DNA of 64,000 nucleotides, from positions 24,434,658 to 24,498,657 of the forward strand of contig CM064657.1 of assembly GCA_032717465.1 (NCBI GenBank), read 5' to 3'. The notes beneath the pieces are model-generated. The model had not been told where the DNA came from. It did no database searches and was given only the letters and a program-made list of their open reading frames with translations. Positions 10,100-22,977 of the stretch are shown one piece after another. Origin of the DNA: Coenobita brevimanus (Eukaryota > Arthropoda > Malacostraca > Decapoda > Coenobitidae). Positions within the stretch are counted from its first letter, which is position 1. The number at the start of each line of letters is the position of its first letter. A program made the position numbers and the translations under genes.

Positions 10100-11822
10100 G
10101 GTTTCGAGGTGAGGACACACCAGCAAGGTTAGATTTACTGTTCACCAAAGAACCTGATGTAATAGAATCATTGGAATATCTCTGTCCTTTGGGAAAAAGT
10201 GATCACGTGGTCATTGAGTTCCAGATGTTAATAGGAAACGTCGAGCCAAGAGACGAGCTTCATAGACAGGGAAGATACAACTTTGGCAAAGCAAATTTTA
10301 CAGGATTGAGAAACTTTTTTGAAAATGCGGATTGGAGAAAATTCAGAGAAACAAGAGAGATACAGAGGAAGTGGGATATCTTTCTAGACCTCTATAATTT
10401 GGGAGTGGAAAAATTTGTACCAAGAGTAAGAGGGAAAGAAAACAGGAAAAAGGAGTGGTTTAATAGAAGGTGTACGATAGCCAAAAAAGAGAGAGATAAG
10501 GCGTGGAACAATTGGAGAAAGAGAGGTAACGACAGAACAAAGGAAGAATATAAAAGAACAAGAAACGAATACACAAGAATACGTAGGGAAGAAGAAAGGA
10601 ATTTTGAAAAAGGTATAATTGACAAATGCAAGGATGAACCCAAACTGTTTTATAGATTTGTTAATGGCAAACTGAAACAAAAGGAAGGAATCACCAAGCT
10701 GAAAGTAGATGGAGAGGTCTTTAATGATGCGGCAATGCAAGCAGAAATAATGAACAAACGTTTCCAGTCAGTTTTCACTAAAGAAAAGGAGCTTGTGGAA
10801 GGGGAGGGAGTGATTAGAAATGTTCCGGTGATGAAAGATATAAAAGTGGAGGTGCAGGAAGTGTATAAATTACTGGAAACTCAAGATGTAAGGAAAGCCC
10901 CAGGACCTGATGGAATTTCTAATTGGGTACTGAAGGAATGCAGAGAACAACTGGCGGATAAAATTCACAGCTTAATTGTATGCTCACTGGAAGAGGGGAA
11001 AGTGCCAAAAGAATGGAAGAGGGCAAATGTGGTACCAATTTACAAGGGAGGAAACAGGGAAGAACCCCTGAATTATAGACCAGTGTCTCTAACCAGCATG
11101 GTCGCAAAATTGTGTGAGAGAATCCTGAAAGACAGATGGATAAAATATCTGGAAGAGATGAATATTTTGGCTGAATGTCAGTTTGGATTCAGAAGTGGAA
11201 GGTCATGTGTTTCAAACTTGTTGAGCTTTTACTCAAGAGCGATTGATGTGGTACAGGAGAGAGATGGTTGGGTGGATTGTGTGTACTTAGACTTAGAGAA
11301 GGCCTTTGACAAGGTACCTCATAAGAGACTAATGTGGAAACTAGAATATATAGGAGGACTAAAGGGGAAACTTCTGGAATGGATGAGAGACTTTTTGAGA
11401 GACAGACAAATGAGGACAGTAATAAAGGAAAAGATGTCTGGATGGAGGGAAGTAACAAGTGGAGTCCCTCAAGGCTCAGTGTTGGCGCCAGTAATGTTCC
11501 TGATTTATGTAAATGATATGGTAGATGGAGTGAACAGTTATGCGAGTCTGTTTGCTGATGATGTAAAGATCTTGAGGAAGATAGAGGTTGAGGAGGATTG
11601 TAAAATACTGCAGGAGGATTTGGATAGGATACACAATTGGAGCCGGACGTGGGAAATGAAATTTAATGTAAAGAAATGTAAAATATTGGAAATGGGTAAA
11701 AGTACCAGGAGACCATCACTGAATTATTTTTTGGGTAATGAATTAATCACAAAAAGGAGAGAAGAGAAAGATTTGGGAGTGCTGGTCCAAGATACTTGTT
11801 TGTCACCAGAAAAGCACATTAA

Positions 11823-12850
11823 CCCTTTAACCGCGGGTGTCATTCCAGAATGACGTTGCAAAAACTGGACCAAACCGCGGGTGTCATTCTCGAATGTTTG
11901 TGAATATTTTGAATACCCCGCGTTTTTTCCGTGCGCCAATTGTTTCAAGGGAGAGTAGCTATTAAGTTCTTTCACTCCAGCCGACCCCCACCTCCCTCTT
12001 CCCCCCCCTGGGGCCCCACCTCCCACCCCCTGGGCCCCCCTCCCCACCCCTGACCAAGCGCACATCAGTATCTGTCCAGCTGTGTGAGTGACAACACATG
12101 TTGATGTGGCAGTGAAGTGCAGGCAATTACAGTGCCTTTTACCTGTCTCAGTGAACACAGAGTGGGTGTTTATCGTATGTGCAGTGTTCATATATGTTTA
12201 TAGTATTATTATCAGAATGTGATTGGCATTTGGTAATGGTGTGTGAGCGAAAAATAGTGATTACAACACCGCTGATGTGGCAGTGAAGTGCAGGCAATTA
12301 CAATGCCTTTTACCTGCCTCAGTGAACACAGAGTGGGTGTTTATCGTATGTGCAGTGTTCATATATGTTTATAGTATTATTATCAGAATGAGGTTGGCAT
12401 TTGGTAATGGTGTGTGAGCGAAAAATAGTGATTACAACACCGCTGATGTGGCAGTGAAGTGCAGGTAATTACAGTGCCTTTTACCTGCCTCAGTGAACAC
12501 AGAGTGGGTGTTTATCGTATGTGCAGTGTTCATATATGTTTATAGTATTATTATCAGAATGAGGTTGGCATTTGGTAATGGTGTATGAGCGAAGGTAATG
12601 ATGTGTGAGCGAAAAATAGTGATTTTACACCCCTCACTTCTAACGGCAATGCCCGTCCTGTGAAAGTCAACAAAGTCATGAAACCTACATCAATGGAAAG
12701 CTGAAGGTTAGTACTTTCTAATGGTACCTTATTTTTTTTCTCTAGCTTTATTCTGTGCAGAGTTATTAAGGTTTAAAGGTTTGTTTACATTTGGCTGAAA
12801 CCCCCGCGGGAGAGGACAGTCAGACCAAAACAATACCCGCGGTTAAAGGG
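11823..12850. mobile_element. piggyBac-like non-autonomous element 1
   Basis: The element is 1028 bp. It starts CCCTTTAACCGCGGG and ends CCCGCGGTTAAAGGG, a 15-bp perfect terminal inverted repeat. TTAA flanks both sides (11819-11822 and 12851-12854). CR1-a copy 2 has a single CATTAACCAGG at the matching place (near 17657), which confirms the site. The C-run ends and TTAA target are hallmarks of piggyBac. There is no transposase frame; the interior has a C-rich stretch (11985-12055) and a 171-bp tandem repeat. Confidence 0.93.
12103..12615. repeat. 171-bp tandem repeat, three units
   Basis: GATGTGGCAGTGAAGTGCAGG starts units at 12103, 12274 and 12445, exactly 171 bp apart. The units differ by only a few bases. 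A partial duplication of GTGTGAGCGAAAAATAGTG follows near 12600. The repeat lies wholly inside the piggyBac-like element. Confidence 0.92.
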
Positions 12851-13427
12851 TTAACAAGATAGTTGGAGAGACTTATAAGCTCTTGACTAACATAAGAGTA
12901 GCATTTCATTATATGGATGAGGAAATGATGAAAAAATTGATAGTGGCCATGATCCGCCCCAGGTTAGAATATGCAGCGGTAGTGTGGTCCCCACACAAAA
13001 AGAAAGATATAAACAAGATTGAGAGAATACAAAGAACAGCAACCAAGATGGTCCCCAGTCTGACAGACCTGTCATACAGAGAGAGGCTGGAAAAACTGGA
13101 TTTGCCTTCGTTAGAGGAAAGGAGAAAGAGGGGAGACATGATTGCGGTGTTCAGGACCATGGTGGGAGTAGATAAAATTGACAAAGAAGATCTGTTTGTA
13201 TGGGATAAGAGAGCAACAAGAGGACATGGAATGAAATTGAAAAAGTCAAGCTGCTTGAAGGATATCAAGAAATATAGCTTTCCTTACAGAAGTATAGACT
13301 TATGGAATAGCCTGGACAAAGAGATCGTCCAGTCTAAAAACATAAACGAGCTTAAAGTTAAATTCGACTTATTGAGAAACAGCGACGGAAACCCACGAGC
13401 ATAGTACATTCCGTGTATATCACAATT

Positions 13428-13601
13428 AGGTATATTCTTAAATATTTGGAACGACTTAGACAAAGAGGTGGTGCATGAGAAAAACATTCATGTGTGTAAA
13501 GGTAGACTTGATAAATGTGGATATGGAGACAGGACAACACGAGCATTGCTCAATTCCTGTATACTACAAATAGGTAAATACACACACACACACACACACA
13601 C
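13428..13601 (+). pseudogene. 3' end of a related CR1 LINE (CR1-b) with AC tail
   Basis: After the CR1-a stop, the sequence encodes another LINE C-terminus (WNDLDKEVVHEKNI and RLDKCGYGDRTTRA). It ends CCTGTATACTACAAATAGG followed by TAAATAC(AC)n at 13577-13601. The parallel ending of CR1-a copy 2 (CACAATTAGGTAGATAC(AC)n near 18230) shows it is a LINE 3' terminus. Confidence 0.75.
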
Positions 13602-16600
13602 AGAAAAGAGGGTATAAAAAATATCAAAAATAATTGGAAGGTGGCATATACTAATGTTGATGGTTTGAAATCGGCAAGGCTAGAAGTCAACGATTTTTTG
13701 AGGGTACATGAACATGATGGTATGTGCTTTGTAGAGACCAAATTAAGAGAAGATATTGATGTTGATATGGGAAATGGTAAATGCAAACTGTGGAGAAGAG
13801 ACAGAAAAGAAAAAACGGGAGGAGGGGTGATGACAGCAGTGAAGAACAACATAATGTAGATACCGTGGAAATGGGAGAAGGCAGGGCCGAAGTGATAAAT
13901 ATGAAATTAGGAACTGGAGAGAATAGCAAGAGAGATATGGCAGTAGTGTATGTTCCCCCTAAGACAGGAGCATGGAGTGATGATGAATACCAGGAAATGT
14001 TGTCAGACATGGCTAGCTATTTACAGAAAATGATTGAGAAAAGTAACAATATAATTTTAATGGGTGACTTCAATTGTAAAGAGGTGAACTGGGAGGAATG
14101 GGACTCAGGAGGCAGCGAAGATTCGTGGGGCACTACATTATTAAATATAACAACGAACAACGTGATGACGCAATGGGTCAAAGAAGAGACACGGTTCCGA
14201 GGTGAGGACACACCAGCAAGACTAGACTTACTGTTTACCAAAGAACCCAATGTAATAGAATCATTGGAGTATCTGTGTCCTATTGGAAAAAGTGATCATG
14301 TGGTCACTGAGTTCCAGATGATAACAGGTAACGTGGAGCCAAGAGACGAGCTTTGTAGGCAGGGAAGATACAACTTTGGGAAAGCAAACTTTACAAGATT
14401 GAGAAAATTTTTCGAAAATGCAGATTGGAGGAAATTCAGAGAAACAAGAGAGATACAGAGGAAGTGGGATATTATTCTAGCCCTCTGTAAATTGGGAGTG
14501 GAAAAATTTGTGCCATGAGTAAGGGAGAAAAAAAACAGAAAAAAGGAGTGGTTTAACCCCTACACCGCGGGCATGTTTACCAATGTTTTGCGTGTGCCGC
14601 GGGGTTATTCGGGCTCCGACAGACTCTCAAAAAATATTTGCCAAAAATCAGTTATTAGTCCTAGAATATTAAAATTACATATGCTTATGGCACATACCTT
14701 CAGCTTTCTCCTGGAATGTTTGTTGAGCCTTCGTCGGTTACCGTAGGACTTATGGAGACCTCTGAAGGTCCACTTTACACTTCCCGACAACCCATAATAT
14801 GATTACCACAGTCAGATATTAACACTATAAACACTACTCTATGATTTTTAAGTAGTTTGGGATCCATACTCCAAAAAAAAAAACACCGTGAAAGCAATGA
14901 AAATTACGAGCGCGTCTGACCGTCGCACTTGCGCTAGTTCGCTCTTGGTACTCTGTCATTTATTATTCATAAAACCCCTCACACTTTATATTTCTATTAC
15001 TATATAACACTTATATATATCTACAGTCTTAAACCAATAGGTATCCCTCAGTAGTATTAGTTTATTGTCACTGTAGGGATTCAATTTCTTTCAGTAAAAT
15101 ACGTAGCATTCACTTTCTCGTCCTGTATACTAGCATTGAGAGTGAATCTGTCACTTTCAGTTTCACTCACATGACTCATAGTATTCAGACATGCTAGAGT
15201 GAAACTTTCACTTTCATTACTCCTAGGGTATATACTCGTATTCTTATAATACTACTCATTTACATTTCTATTTACGTTCTCTTTTATTTACCTTATTTAC
15301 ATTTCTATTTTATTTACACTGTGTTATGCACTGTCACTTGAAGTAACTTATAAAACTATTTTCCACTGTTCACGTATATTCACATTCATTACTTTCACTT
15401 GCTGTTTACACGTTATTTACAATTCCACTTGCACTGTTTTACTCAATAGAAAGATCGTAGTCACTCTTTTATCAATTGTCAGCCCTTTACCCCTTTCCAC
15501 ACGAGGTTTAGTAGGGGGTAAAGGTCACAGGGCCCTTTGCATGGGGGTGAAAAAGTCCCTTAAGCTAGCAAGAGCGAACAGACATATCTCCACACTGGAA
15601 GATGAGAGTGAACTGATAAGGGTGGGCCGGGGTGGTGGCCTACCTAGGGAAATCAATACTCCCAAGTTAGCCTCTTAAAACAGCTATATATAGCAGTGAA
15701 ATGATTGGCAGGAAATCTAGACAATACATTATAAATTAGGTAGTTCCAGGTGAATGTAAATATCAGTTAGGCTTCTCCCTTCCCTCCTAATATGTATATT
15801 TATTACGAAAATAGATTATACGGCATATTTCAAGGGGAAATAAACAGCGAAAATTAGCGAACGAGTGCACGTGAGGTGTTGTCAGGTGATTTTTAGCCAA
15901 TTCCAGGTGTATGGCACTCTCACTTACCTTATTTCTTTCTTGTATATATTATTTGGTATAAGAATAGGGCATAGGGCTTATTTCAATGGATGAAATCAGT
16001 GAAAAATTCCAGGGAAGATTTACTTAGCGTAGCACGGCCGGGCAGGCGAGAGGATAGGGTAATGGAGGGGGGGTAGGGAGGGGAGTCAAGAGCGGGGAGA
16101 AATGGCTAAATTGTCAACAATGGATGGGAGTACAGATGAGATTAGGAGTGCTGACTAGTGTTGGACATTGGCAGTACTGATAGATGATACAAGCCCCCAC
16201 TTGGAGGCCCGAGTGAATTCAAAATAACACAGAATCACAAAAGCGACGCCTCGCGGTATGATCCCTTGCTCCCAAGCATCACGAAAGTGACGCCCCGCGG
16301 TTAAGGGGTTAATAGAAGGTGTATAATAGCAAAAAAAGAGAGAGACACGGCATGGAACAATTGGAGAAAGAGAGGTAACAACAGAACAAAGGAAGAAAAT
16401 AAAAGAACTAGAAATGATTACACAAGGATACGTAGAGAGGAAGAAAGGAATTTTGAAAATGGTACAATAGACAAATGTAAGGATGAACCCAAACTGTTTT
16501 ATAGATTTGTCAGTGGCAAACTGAAACAAAAGGAAGGAATTACCAAACGGAAAGTAGAAGGAGAGGTCTACAAAGATGGGGCAATGCAAGCAGAAATAAT

Positions 16601-18250
16601 GAACAAACGTTTCCAGTCAGTTTTCACTAATGAAAGTGAGTTTGTGGAAGGGGAGGGAGTGACTAGAAATGTAGTGATAAAAGATATAAAAGTGGAAGTA
16701 CAGGAAGTGTATAAATTACTGGAAACTCAAGATGTGAGGAAAGCCCTAGGACCAGATGGAATCTCTAATTGGGTACTGAAGGAATGCAGAAAACAACTGG
16801 CGGATAAAATTCACAGTTCAATCGTATGCTCACTGGAAGAGGGGAAAGTGCCTCAAGAATGGAAGAGGGCAAATGTGGTACCAATTTATAAGGGAGGAAA
16901 CAGGGAAGAACCCCTGAATTATAGTCCAGTGTCACTAACCAGCATGGTCGCAAAATTGTGCGAGAGAATTCTGAAAGATAGATGGATAAAATATCTGGAA
17001 GAGATGAATATTTTGGCTGAAAGTCAGTTTGGATTTAGAAGTGGAAGGTCATGTGTTTCCAACTTGTTGAGTTTTTACTCAAGAGTGACTGATGTGTTAC
17101 AGGAGAGAGATGGTTGGGTGGATTGTTTGTATTTAGATTTGGAGAAGGCCTTCAACAAGGTACCTTATAAGAGACTAAGGTGGAAACTAGAACATATGGG
17201 AGGACTGAAGGGGAATCTCCTGGAATGGATGAGAGACTTTTTGAGAGACAGACAAATGAGGACAGTAATAAAGGATAGGATGTGTGGATGGAGGGAAGTA
17301 ACAAGTGGAGTCCCACAGGGCTCGGTGTTGGTGCCAGTAATGTTCCTGATTTATGTAAATGATATGGTAGGTTGAGTGAACAGTTATGCAAGTTTGCTGA
17401 TGATTCAAAGATCTTGAGGAAGGTAGAGGTTGAGGGGGATTGTAAAATGCTGCAGGAGGATCTGGATAGGATACACGATTGGAGCCAGACGTGGGAAATG
17501 AAATTTAATGCAAAGAATTGTAAAATATTGGAAGTGGGTGAAAGTACCAAGAGGCAATCATTGAATTATTTGATGGGTAATGAACCAATTACAAAAGCGA
17601 GAGAAGAGAAAGATTTGAGAGTGCTGATCCAGGACAGTTTGTCACCTGAAAAACACATTAACCAGGCAGTTAGAGTGACATATAAACTCCTGACTAATAT
17701 AAGAGTTGCTTTCCATTATATGGAAGAGGAGATGATGAAATAATTGATAGTGGCCATGATTCGCCCCAGGTTAGAATATGCAGCAGTAGTGTGGTCCCCA
17801 CACAAAAAGAAAGATATAAACAAGATTGAGAGAATACAAAGAACAGCAGCCAAGATGGTCCCCAGTCTGGCAGATCCGTCATGTAGAGAGAGGCTGGAAA
17901 AGCTGGATTTGCCTTCCGTAGAAGAAAGGAGAAAGAGAGGAGACATGATTGCAGTGTTCAGGATCATGGTGGGAGTAGATAAAATTGACAAAGAAGATCT
18001 GTTTTTATGGGATAAGAGAGTAACAAGAGGACACGGAATGAAACTGAAGAAACCAAGTTGCTTGAAGGATATCAAGAAATATAGTTTTCTTTATAGATGT
18101 ATAGACCTGTGGAATAGCCTGGACAAAGAGATTGTCCAGTCTAAAAACTTAAACGAGTTTAAAGCTAAATTTGACTTACTGAGAGACAGAGACGGGACCC
18201 CACGAGCGTAGCTTATTTCCTGTATATCACAATTAGGTAGATACACACAC
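13602..18250 (+). pseudogene. CR1-a LINE copy 2, interrupted by piggyBac-like element 2
   Basis: This copy starts directly after an AC tract and keeps more of the endonuclease: YTNVDGLKSARLEVNDF, FVETKLRED, then after a frameshift near 13850 MGDFNCKEVNW and GKSDHVV. A TGA stands near 14516-14518. The RT resumes after the insertion at 16313 with KALGPDGISNW, DLEKAFNKVPY and GVPQGSVLVP. It then has a stop at about 17373 and a short deletion before FADDSK. TAA at 17741-17743 and the final TAG at 18209-18211 bracket the C-terminal domain. It ends TAGGTAGATAC(AC)n. In the RT, DKVPH has become NKVPY. Confidence 0.9.
14557..16308. mobile_element. piggyBac-like non-autonomous element 2
   Basis: The element is 1752 bp, with CCCCTACACCGCGGG at the left end and CCCGCGGTTAAGGGG at the right end. 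TTAA duplicates lie at 14553-14556 and 16309-16312. CR1-a copy 1 shows the undisturbed GGTTTAATAGAAGGTG near 10454-10470. The termini resemble those of piggyBac-like element 1 but the interior is different, and no transposase frame is present. The right 60 bp carry CGTGACGCC/GCGACGCC phrases. Confidence 0.9.
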
Positions 18251-18846
18251 ACAGAGCATTAGCATTCCTACACTCCCTTTTTGTACTCCACAAGTACACA
18301 GTGCAAATATATTTAGCCAGAGATCGAAGAGTGGCAGTAGCCAGAGTGTAGAGACTTTGGAAGATCCAGATTTGGGAACACCAGCAACTTTGATTGTTGC
18401 TTGTTTTCATGCTTTGAAAAAAGTACAGTGTAAAGATTTATGAGGATAAAGAATGGGGGCTCATATCAGTACTCCCAGTCAGCTGAGTTTTCATCAGTGA
18501 AAGATGGTGATGTACAGTAGGTGAGAGCTTGTGTTTCAGAAAATTATGGAAAAGGTGTCACACATTAGTACAGGACATCACATTTTGTTATTATCAGGAG
18601 GTGCTGGTGGTAGTGTAGTGGTAAGGATGAAGGTAGTGTCTGGGTAGAGGTGATGATGGTAGTGAAGGATGTATTTGGGTGGTGGAACTGTTTGTTTTTA
18701 AAAAAATTAAATGTCAGAGTCCTGTTGCAGTCTTTTTCAGATACTATTGAAGTAAAAAGATCAGTGTAGACTATTATAATTGCTTTATAATAGCTATATC
18801 GTATTTGTTTAGTGTTCATAAACGAAATTTATATATATTTTCACAG
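18251..18846. other. Intronic sequence upstream of the first visible Oaz exon
   Basis: No coding frame or repeat that I recognise occurs here. It ends in a splice acceptor: an AT-rich tract, TTTTCACAG, then the exon at 18847. Confidence 0.5.
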
Positions 18847-19108
18847 CGACATGTGGCACGTCACCATGGGGAGGACATGCATGATCGCCCTGCCTCACGC
18901 AGTGGAGGCTCTGCAACCTCATCAGTTGGAGGGGCGTCATCAGCTGCTTCCACCCCATCACCCCGTCCCCCATCATCCTTGCCCTCACCAAGGCCACTTT
19001 CCAATCCTCTCCTCTCGCTGGTTGGGGGAAAGTTGGCCTGCCTGTACTGCTCACGAGATGGTTTCCCCTCTCTGGAGGCATTACAGCTTCACCTTCAGTC
19101 AACACATG
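18847..19108 (+). CDS. Oaz: Oaz/ZNF423-ZNF521-like zinc-finger protein, internal exon
   Basis: The exon opens after the acceptor TTTTCACAG at a codon boundary and closes at the donor CATG|GTATGA. Its 262 nt leave one base, which joins the exon at 26905 in frame (..STH-G-SALNGEV..). It encodes a Ser/Pro-rich linker (SSVGGASSAASTPSPRPPSS) and one C2H2 finger (CLYCSRDGFPSLEALQLH...H). ZNF423/521-family proteins are nuclear DNA-binding regulators with about 30 fingers that partner with EBF (Olf/Ebf) and SMAD factors. The finger sequence and linker fit that family. Earlier exons are not in the window and must lie to the left. The symbol means the O/E-associated zinc finger gene, not ornithine decarboxylase antizyme. 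Confidence 0.85.
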
Positions 19109-20300
19109 GTATGAAAAACTTACTCCAGACACGTTTAAAAACAGTTAATCCTTATTTAAAGTTGTTTCACTAGTTTATTTGATTATTAAGATGCTTTTGT
19201 TTCATTATCAAGTTCTGTTGAATTAAGAATGAGGATGAGTAGCTCCATGAGGAATTAACCAGAATCATGTCTCTCTTAAAGCTGTTTTGCTTGCAACAGC
19301 ATTTTGTCTCCACTTACTCTGGATTACTAAGTTAGGACTGAGTATCATGAGTAGTACATAATTTTTTATAACCATATTTTACACTTAACTGACACATTAA
19401 CTATTTAGGTTTGAACCACCTCCCTCAGAGAATGCACAAAATTAGCCTAAGTTGAAAGTGTATTTTTTTTTTCTCTCTCTCTCCTGTGGAAGTGAAGACA
19501 TACCAAACTATCACAGGCAATACTGTACCTGCTACCTCTTTTGGAAAGTGATGTTCAAAAATAATCATCGGAAGCAATTATTGAGACCCATGGTCCTGTA
19601 GAGAAAACTGATAAAGGTCCAGTAGAAGTTTGAACATTTTTATTTGAAATTTAGAACCTTGGTTTTTACAGCGTTATAAGAGTATAGCTGTATTCACTAC
19701 AGCTGCTGAAAAATGTTGCTTTTTAATTGGGCTAATGAGTGTGTGTTAATGTAAAGATGTATAAAACCCCATACCTGTATATTTGTTTCTCTTGGGAAAT
19801 GAAGACATTGCACAAGCAACAATTTTTAATGCTTTATTTAATATTGAATTGTATACAAAGACTACTAGAAGGTTTATAGAGATACATTTCTCTAAGTATG
19901 TGTACTGTTAAGAACTGCTGTCTTGTTTTGTGATTGTATGTTACATACGTGTTTGAATAGAATGACTGTAGGGAGTTTCACAAAATTTTTTCTTAACCGA
20001 ACACACTTCATAATCCTATGTTAAGAATTTTAGAAGGCATTGATCTTAGCATGAATCAGAGGAGAGAGAAATTTCACTTCCAGTTCCCTTTCCTCCACCC
20101 TCTCCCTTTCTCTGTTGAGACCTGTGAAGTTACATGAAAATCATGAGTGATGGGTAGTAGGGTTCACCACATTCTTACACCATTAGAAGAAGGTTTTCAG
20201 CCACCTTTACTCAAGAAGCCATGTCATCTTTTTGTAACAAGCAGGTGTATATGAGAATTTATTTTTCTTTCCTCCAGAAGTGATCAGTGTAACCCATAAG
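19109..20300. other. Oaz intron, 5' part, no feature recognised
   Basis: AT-rich single-copy-looking sequence after the splice donor at 19109. I see no open frame of interest and no repeat shared with the rest of the window. Confidence 0.5.
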
Positions 20301-22977
20301 GTCTGTCTATCTATCTATTGCCAGACCCCCCAATCCCGTACGGGGTGGCCACAAACAAATCGCCTTCACGTCGTCCTGTCCCCTGCCATTTGACTGACCC
20401 GCACCCAACTCACACCCCCCTCTCTCATATACCTCTCCACTCCATCCCTCCATCTCATCCTCGGCCTCCCCTTCCCTCTCCCCCCTCCACCTCACTCACA
20501 TACACTCTCCTCGTCAGTCTCTCACTCTCCATCCTCTCCACGTGGCCAAACCACCTCAGTGTGTTCCTCCTAATGCTTCCTGTCACATCCACATCCACAC
20601 TACAACACTCCTTTATATCCTCATTTGTCAGCCTGTCTCTCCATGTGACTCCACAGGCTCCTTTTAAATAACTCATTTCCACTGCTCTCACTCTTGACTT
20701 GTGTCCTTCCAACAATGTCCAAGCTTCACTTCCATACATTAGAGTTGGTATCACAACACTGTCATGTAGTAACTTTTTCACTTCCATGCTCACTTCCCTG
20801 TTTCTTATCACTGCTTTCAAGGAACCAGCAACCCACCCTTCAAACTTCCATCCTTACTCATCACAATACCCAAGTACTTAAACATACTCACATTTTCCAT
20901 TTCCTCGGTATCCAACCTCACTGTACATTCACTGACTTCACCTCTCTCAAAGACCATCACTTTACTCTTCCCTTTCTACATTCATCTTTAGAGTCCGTTT
21001 CTTACACACCCTCCCAAACTCATCCACCAAGCCTTGCAGCTCCCTTTCGTCTTCACTCAACGACACAGTATCATCTGCAAACAACAGTACAGGGAGTTTC
21101 CAAACATTACGCTCTCTCACTAGGGTCAGTCCAACATCCACTGCCCTACCTTGTATCTCTTTTATAATCCCATCCATGTACAGATTGAACAACCACGGAG
21201 ACATGACACATCCCTTTTTCAACCCAACCTTCAAGGAGAAAAATTCACTTAGTTCACCATCCACATGCACTGCAGCCTTAGCACCATCTTACATACTCTT
21301 CACAGCATTCAACAACTTCCCATGTACTCCATATATTCTTAATACTTTCCACAATCCTTGTCTATCCACCCTGTCATATGCTCTCTCCAAATCCATGAAA
21401 GCCACATACTACTTTCCCTTCTCAAGAAACTTTTCCACTAAATATCTAAGAATGAATATCTGATCTACACAACCTCTTCCCTTCCTAAAGCCTCCCTGTT
21501 CTTCTCCAACTAATTCCTCTGTTATTTTTCTAACTCTGTCAATAAGTATCCTACCACACACTTTTCCTGTTACACTAAGAAGACAAATGCCCCTTTGATT
21601 ACCACACACATCTTTTTCTACTTTTCCTTTGTACACGGGAATAATTATACCTGACTTCCAATCCTCCGGGACTCTACCTTGCTCCCAGGCCCATCTGCAC
21701 ATCTTCCACATCCATTCTATTACTATGTCTTCCTCATGCTTCAGCATCTCACCACACACTCCATCAATTCCTGGGGCTTTCCCCAATTTGACTCTCTTCA
21801 TTGCTTCCACAACTTCTATCCTACTGATTTCTTCCTGTCTTCTCATCTCCCTCCTTCTCCTAGCCATTCTCCAGCCACTTATAGTCACATTACTTCCATT
21901 CTCTATGTTCAACAGTTCCTTAAAATGTTCTCTCCATCTGCTCACTTTTTCCTCCCCTTTCCACTAGTAATCTACCATTTTTATCTTTCACTCCCCTGCT
22001 AGCTTCAAGGCCATCCTGTCTTACTCTCATCACCTTTTTCCAGAACATTTTCTTACAGTCCCTCCACTTTACACTCAAATTCCTTCCAAATTCCTTATCC
22101 AGTCTCTTCTTACTCGCTCTTACTAATCTTTTCACCTTTCTCTTCCTTTCTACCTATAGCTCTCTCTTCCACCACTCATCTTCTTCCATGCCCCTATTTC
22201 TCATCCATTCATTGTATGCTTTCTTCTTTAGTGCCACAGCCTGTCTCACCTCTTCATTCCACCACGCTGTTCCTTGCACCCCCCTTCGTCTTCTCTTCAC
22301 CCCACACATCGCATAACATGCTGAACATATTTCTTGTGTGAATATCCTGCACACACCTTCCACATCCCCCATCTGGTCCAATTCATATTTCCCCAGTCGT
22401 TCCCCCACTTCTCTCCCATATTCTGCCTCTTTCTCATCCTCTTGTAACCTTTGCACTCTCCTTGCAACTACTCCTTCCCCCAGTCCTTCCCTTCTTCTAT
22501 TTCTCCATCTTGCTTGGAACTTGATTCTGGCCACAACCAAGTAGTGATCAGAGTCCACTCCCCCTACCTCTATAAGTTCTTGCATCTATTATACATCTTC
22601 GCATCCTTTCATCCACACACACATAATCAGTCATTGCATTCCTTTCATTCAGTTCACCACCCACCCTCCTCATCACTCGCCATGTATACCTGTGAATCAT
22701 TTTGTGCCTGAAGAAGGTATTGGCTATCACCAACCCCATTCCAGCACAAATGTCCACTGACATACTGTCATTCTCATCTGTCTCAGCAGGCACACCCCAC
22801 TCACCAACTATTCCATCCACCTTCACATTCCCCATCTTACCATTCATATCACCAATCAAAAACACTCCCTCATTCCTTCCAAACTTTTCCATGCACACTT
22901 CCACATTTGTCCAGAACTCTTTTCTCACTCTGCTTGCACGATCTTGAGTTGGTGCATACACACAGAATGTTGAAGGA
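20301..22977 (-). pseudogene. RTE-A LINE copy 2, main part
   Basis: This is the best RTE-A copy, on the - strand within the Oaz intron. Read right to left it has endonuclease (22961-22548: VYAPTQDRASRVRKEFW, FLIGDMNGKMG), the SDH motif (DSDHYLVVARIKF, 22585-22154), linker (22135-21409), RT (KAPGIDGVCGEMLK, EQGGFRKGRGCVDQ, LFADDTVSL) and a C-terminal domain with LRWFGHVERMESER (20820-20455). The 3' end is a GTGGCCACCCCGTACGGG motif and a (GATA)n tail at about 20301-20320. Several frameshifts break it. The missing 5' part of the endonuclease continues at 24819-25197, beyond an inserted RTE-B. Confidence 0.9.

Larger units (their letters stand above)
10099..13404 (+). pseudogene. CR1-a LINE copy 1: 5'-truncated ORF2 split only by a piggyBac insertion
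   Basis: The frame is open from the CA repeat (10099) to the insertion at 11822 and again to the TAG at 13402-13404. It starts late in the endonuclease (GKSDHVVIEF holds the SDH motif). It then covers the linker and a complete RT: KAPGPDGISNWVLK, NYRPVSLTS, QFGFRSGRSC, YLDLEKAFDKVPH, GVPQGSVLAP and the catalytic FADD. The C-terminal domain (RPRLEYAAVVWSPH, IERIQRTATKMVP) lies after the insertion. The insert plus its TTAA is 1032 bp, a multiple of three, so the frame resumes unchanged. Copy 2 at 13602-18250 is closely related but more decayed. The family is placed in the CR1/jockey superfamily by these motifs. Confidence 0.9.

Noticed and set aside
12103..12615. 171-bp repeat as alpha-satellite-like centromere DNA
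   Set aside because: Only the length agrees. There are three units inside a piggyBac-like element and no satellite array.
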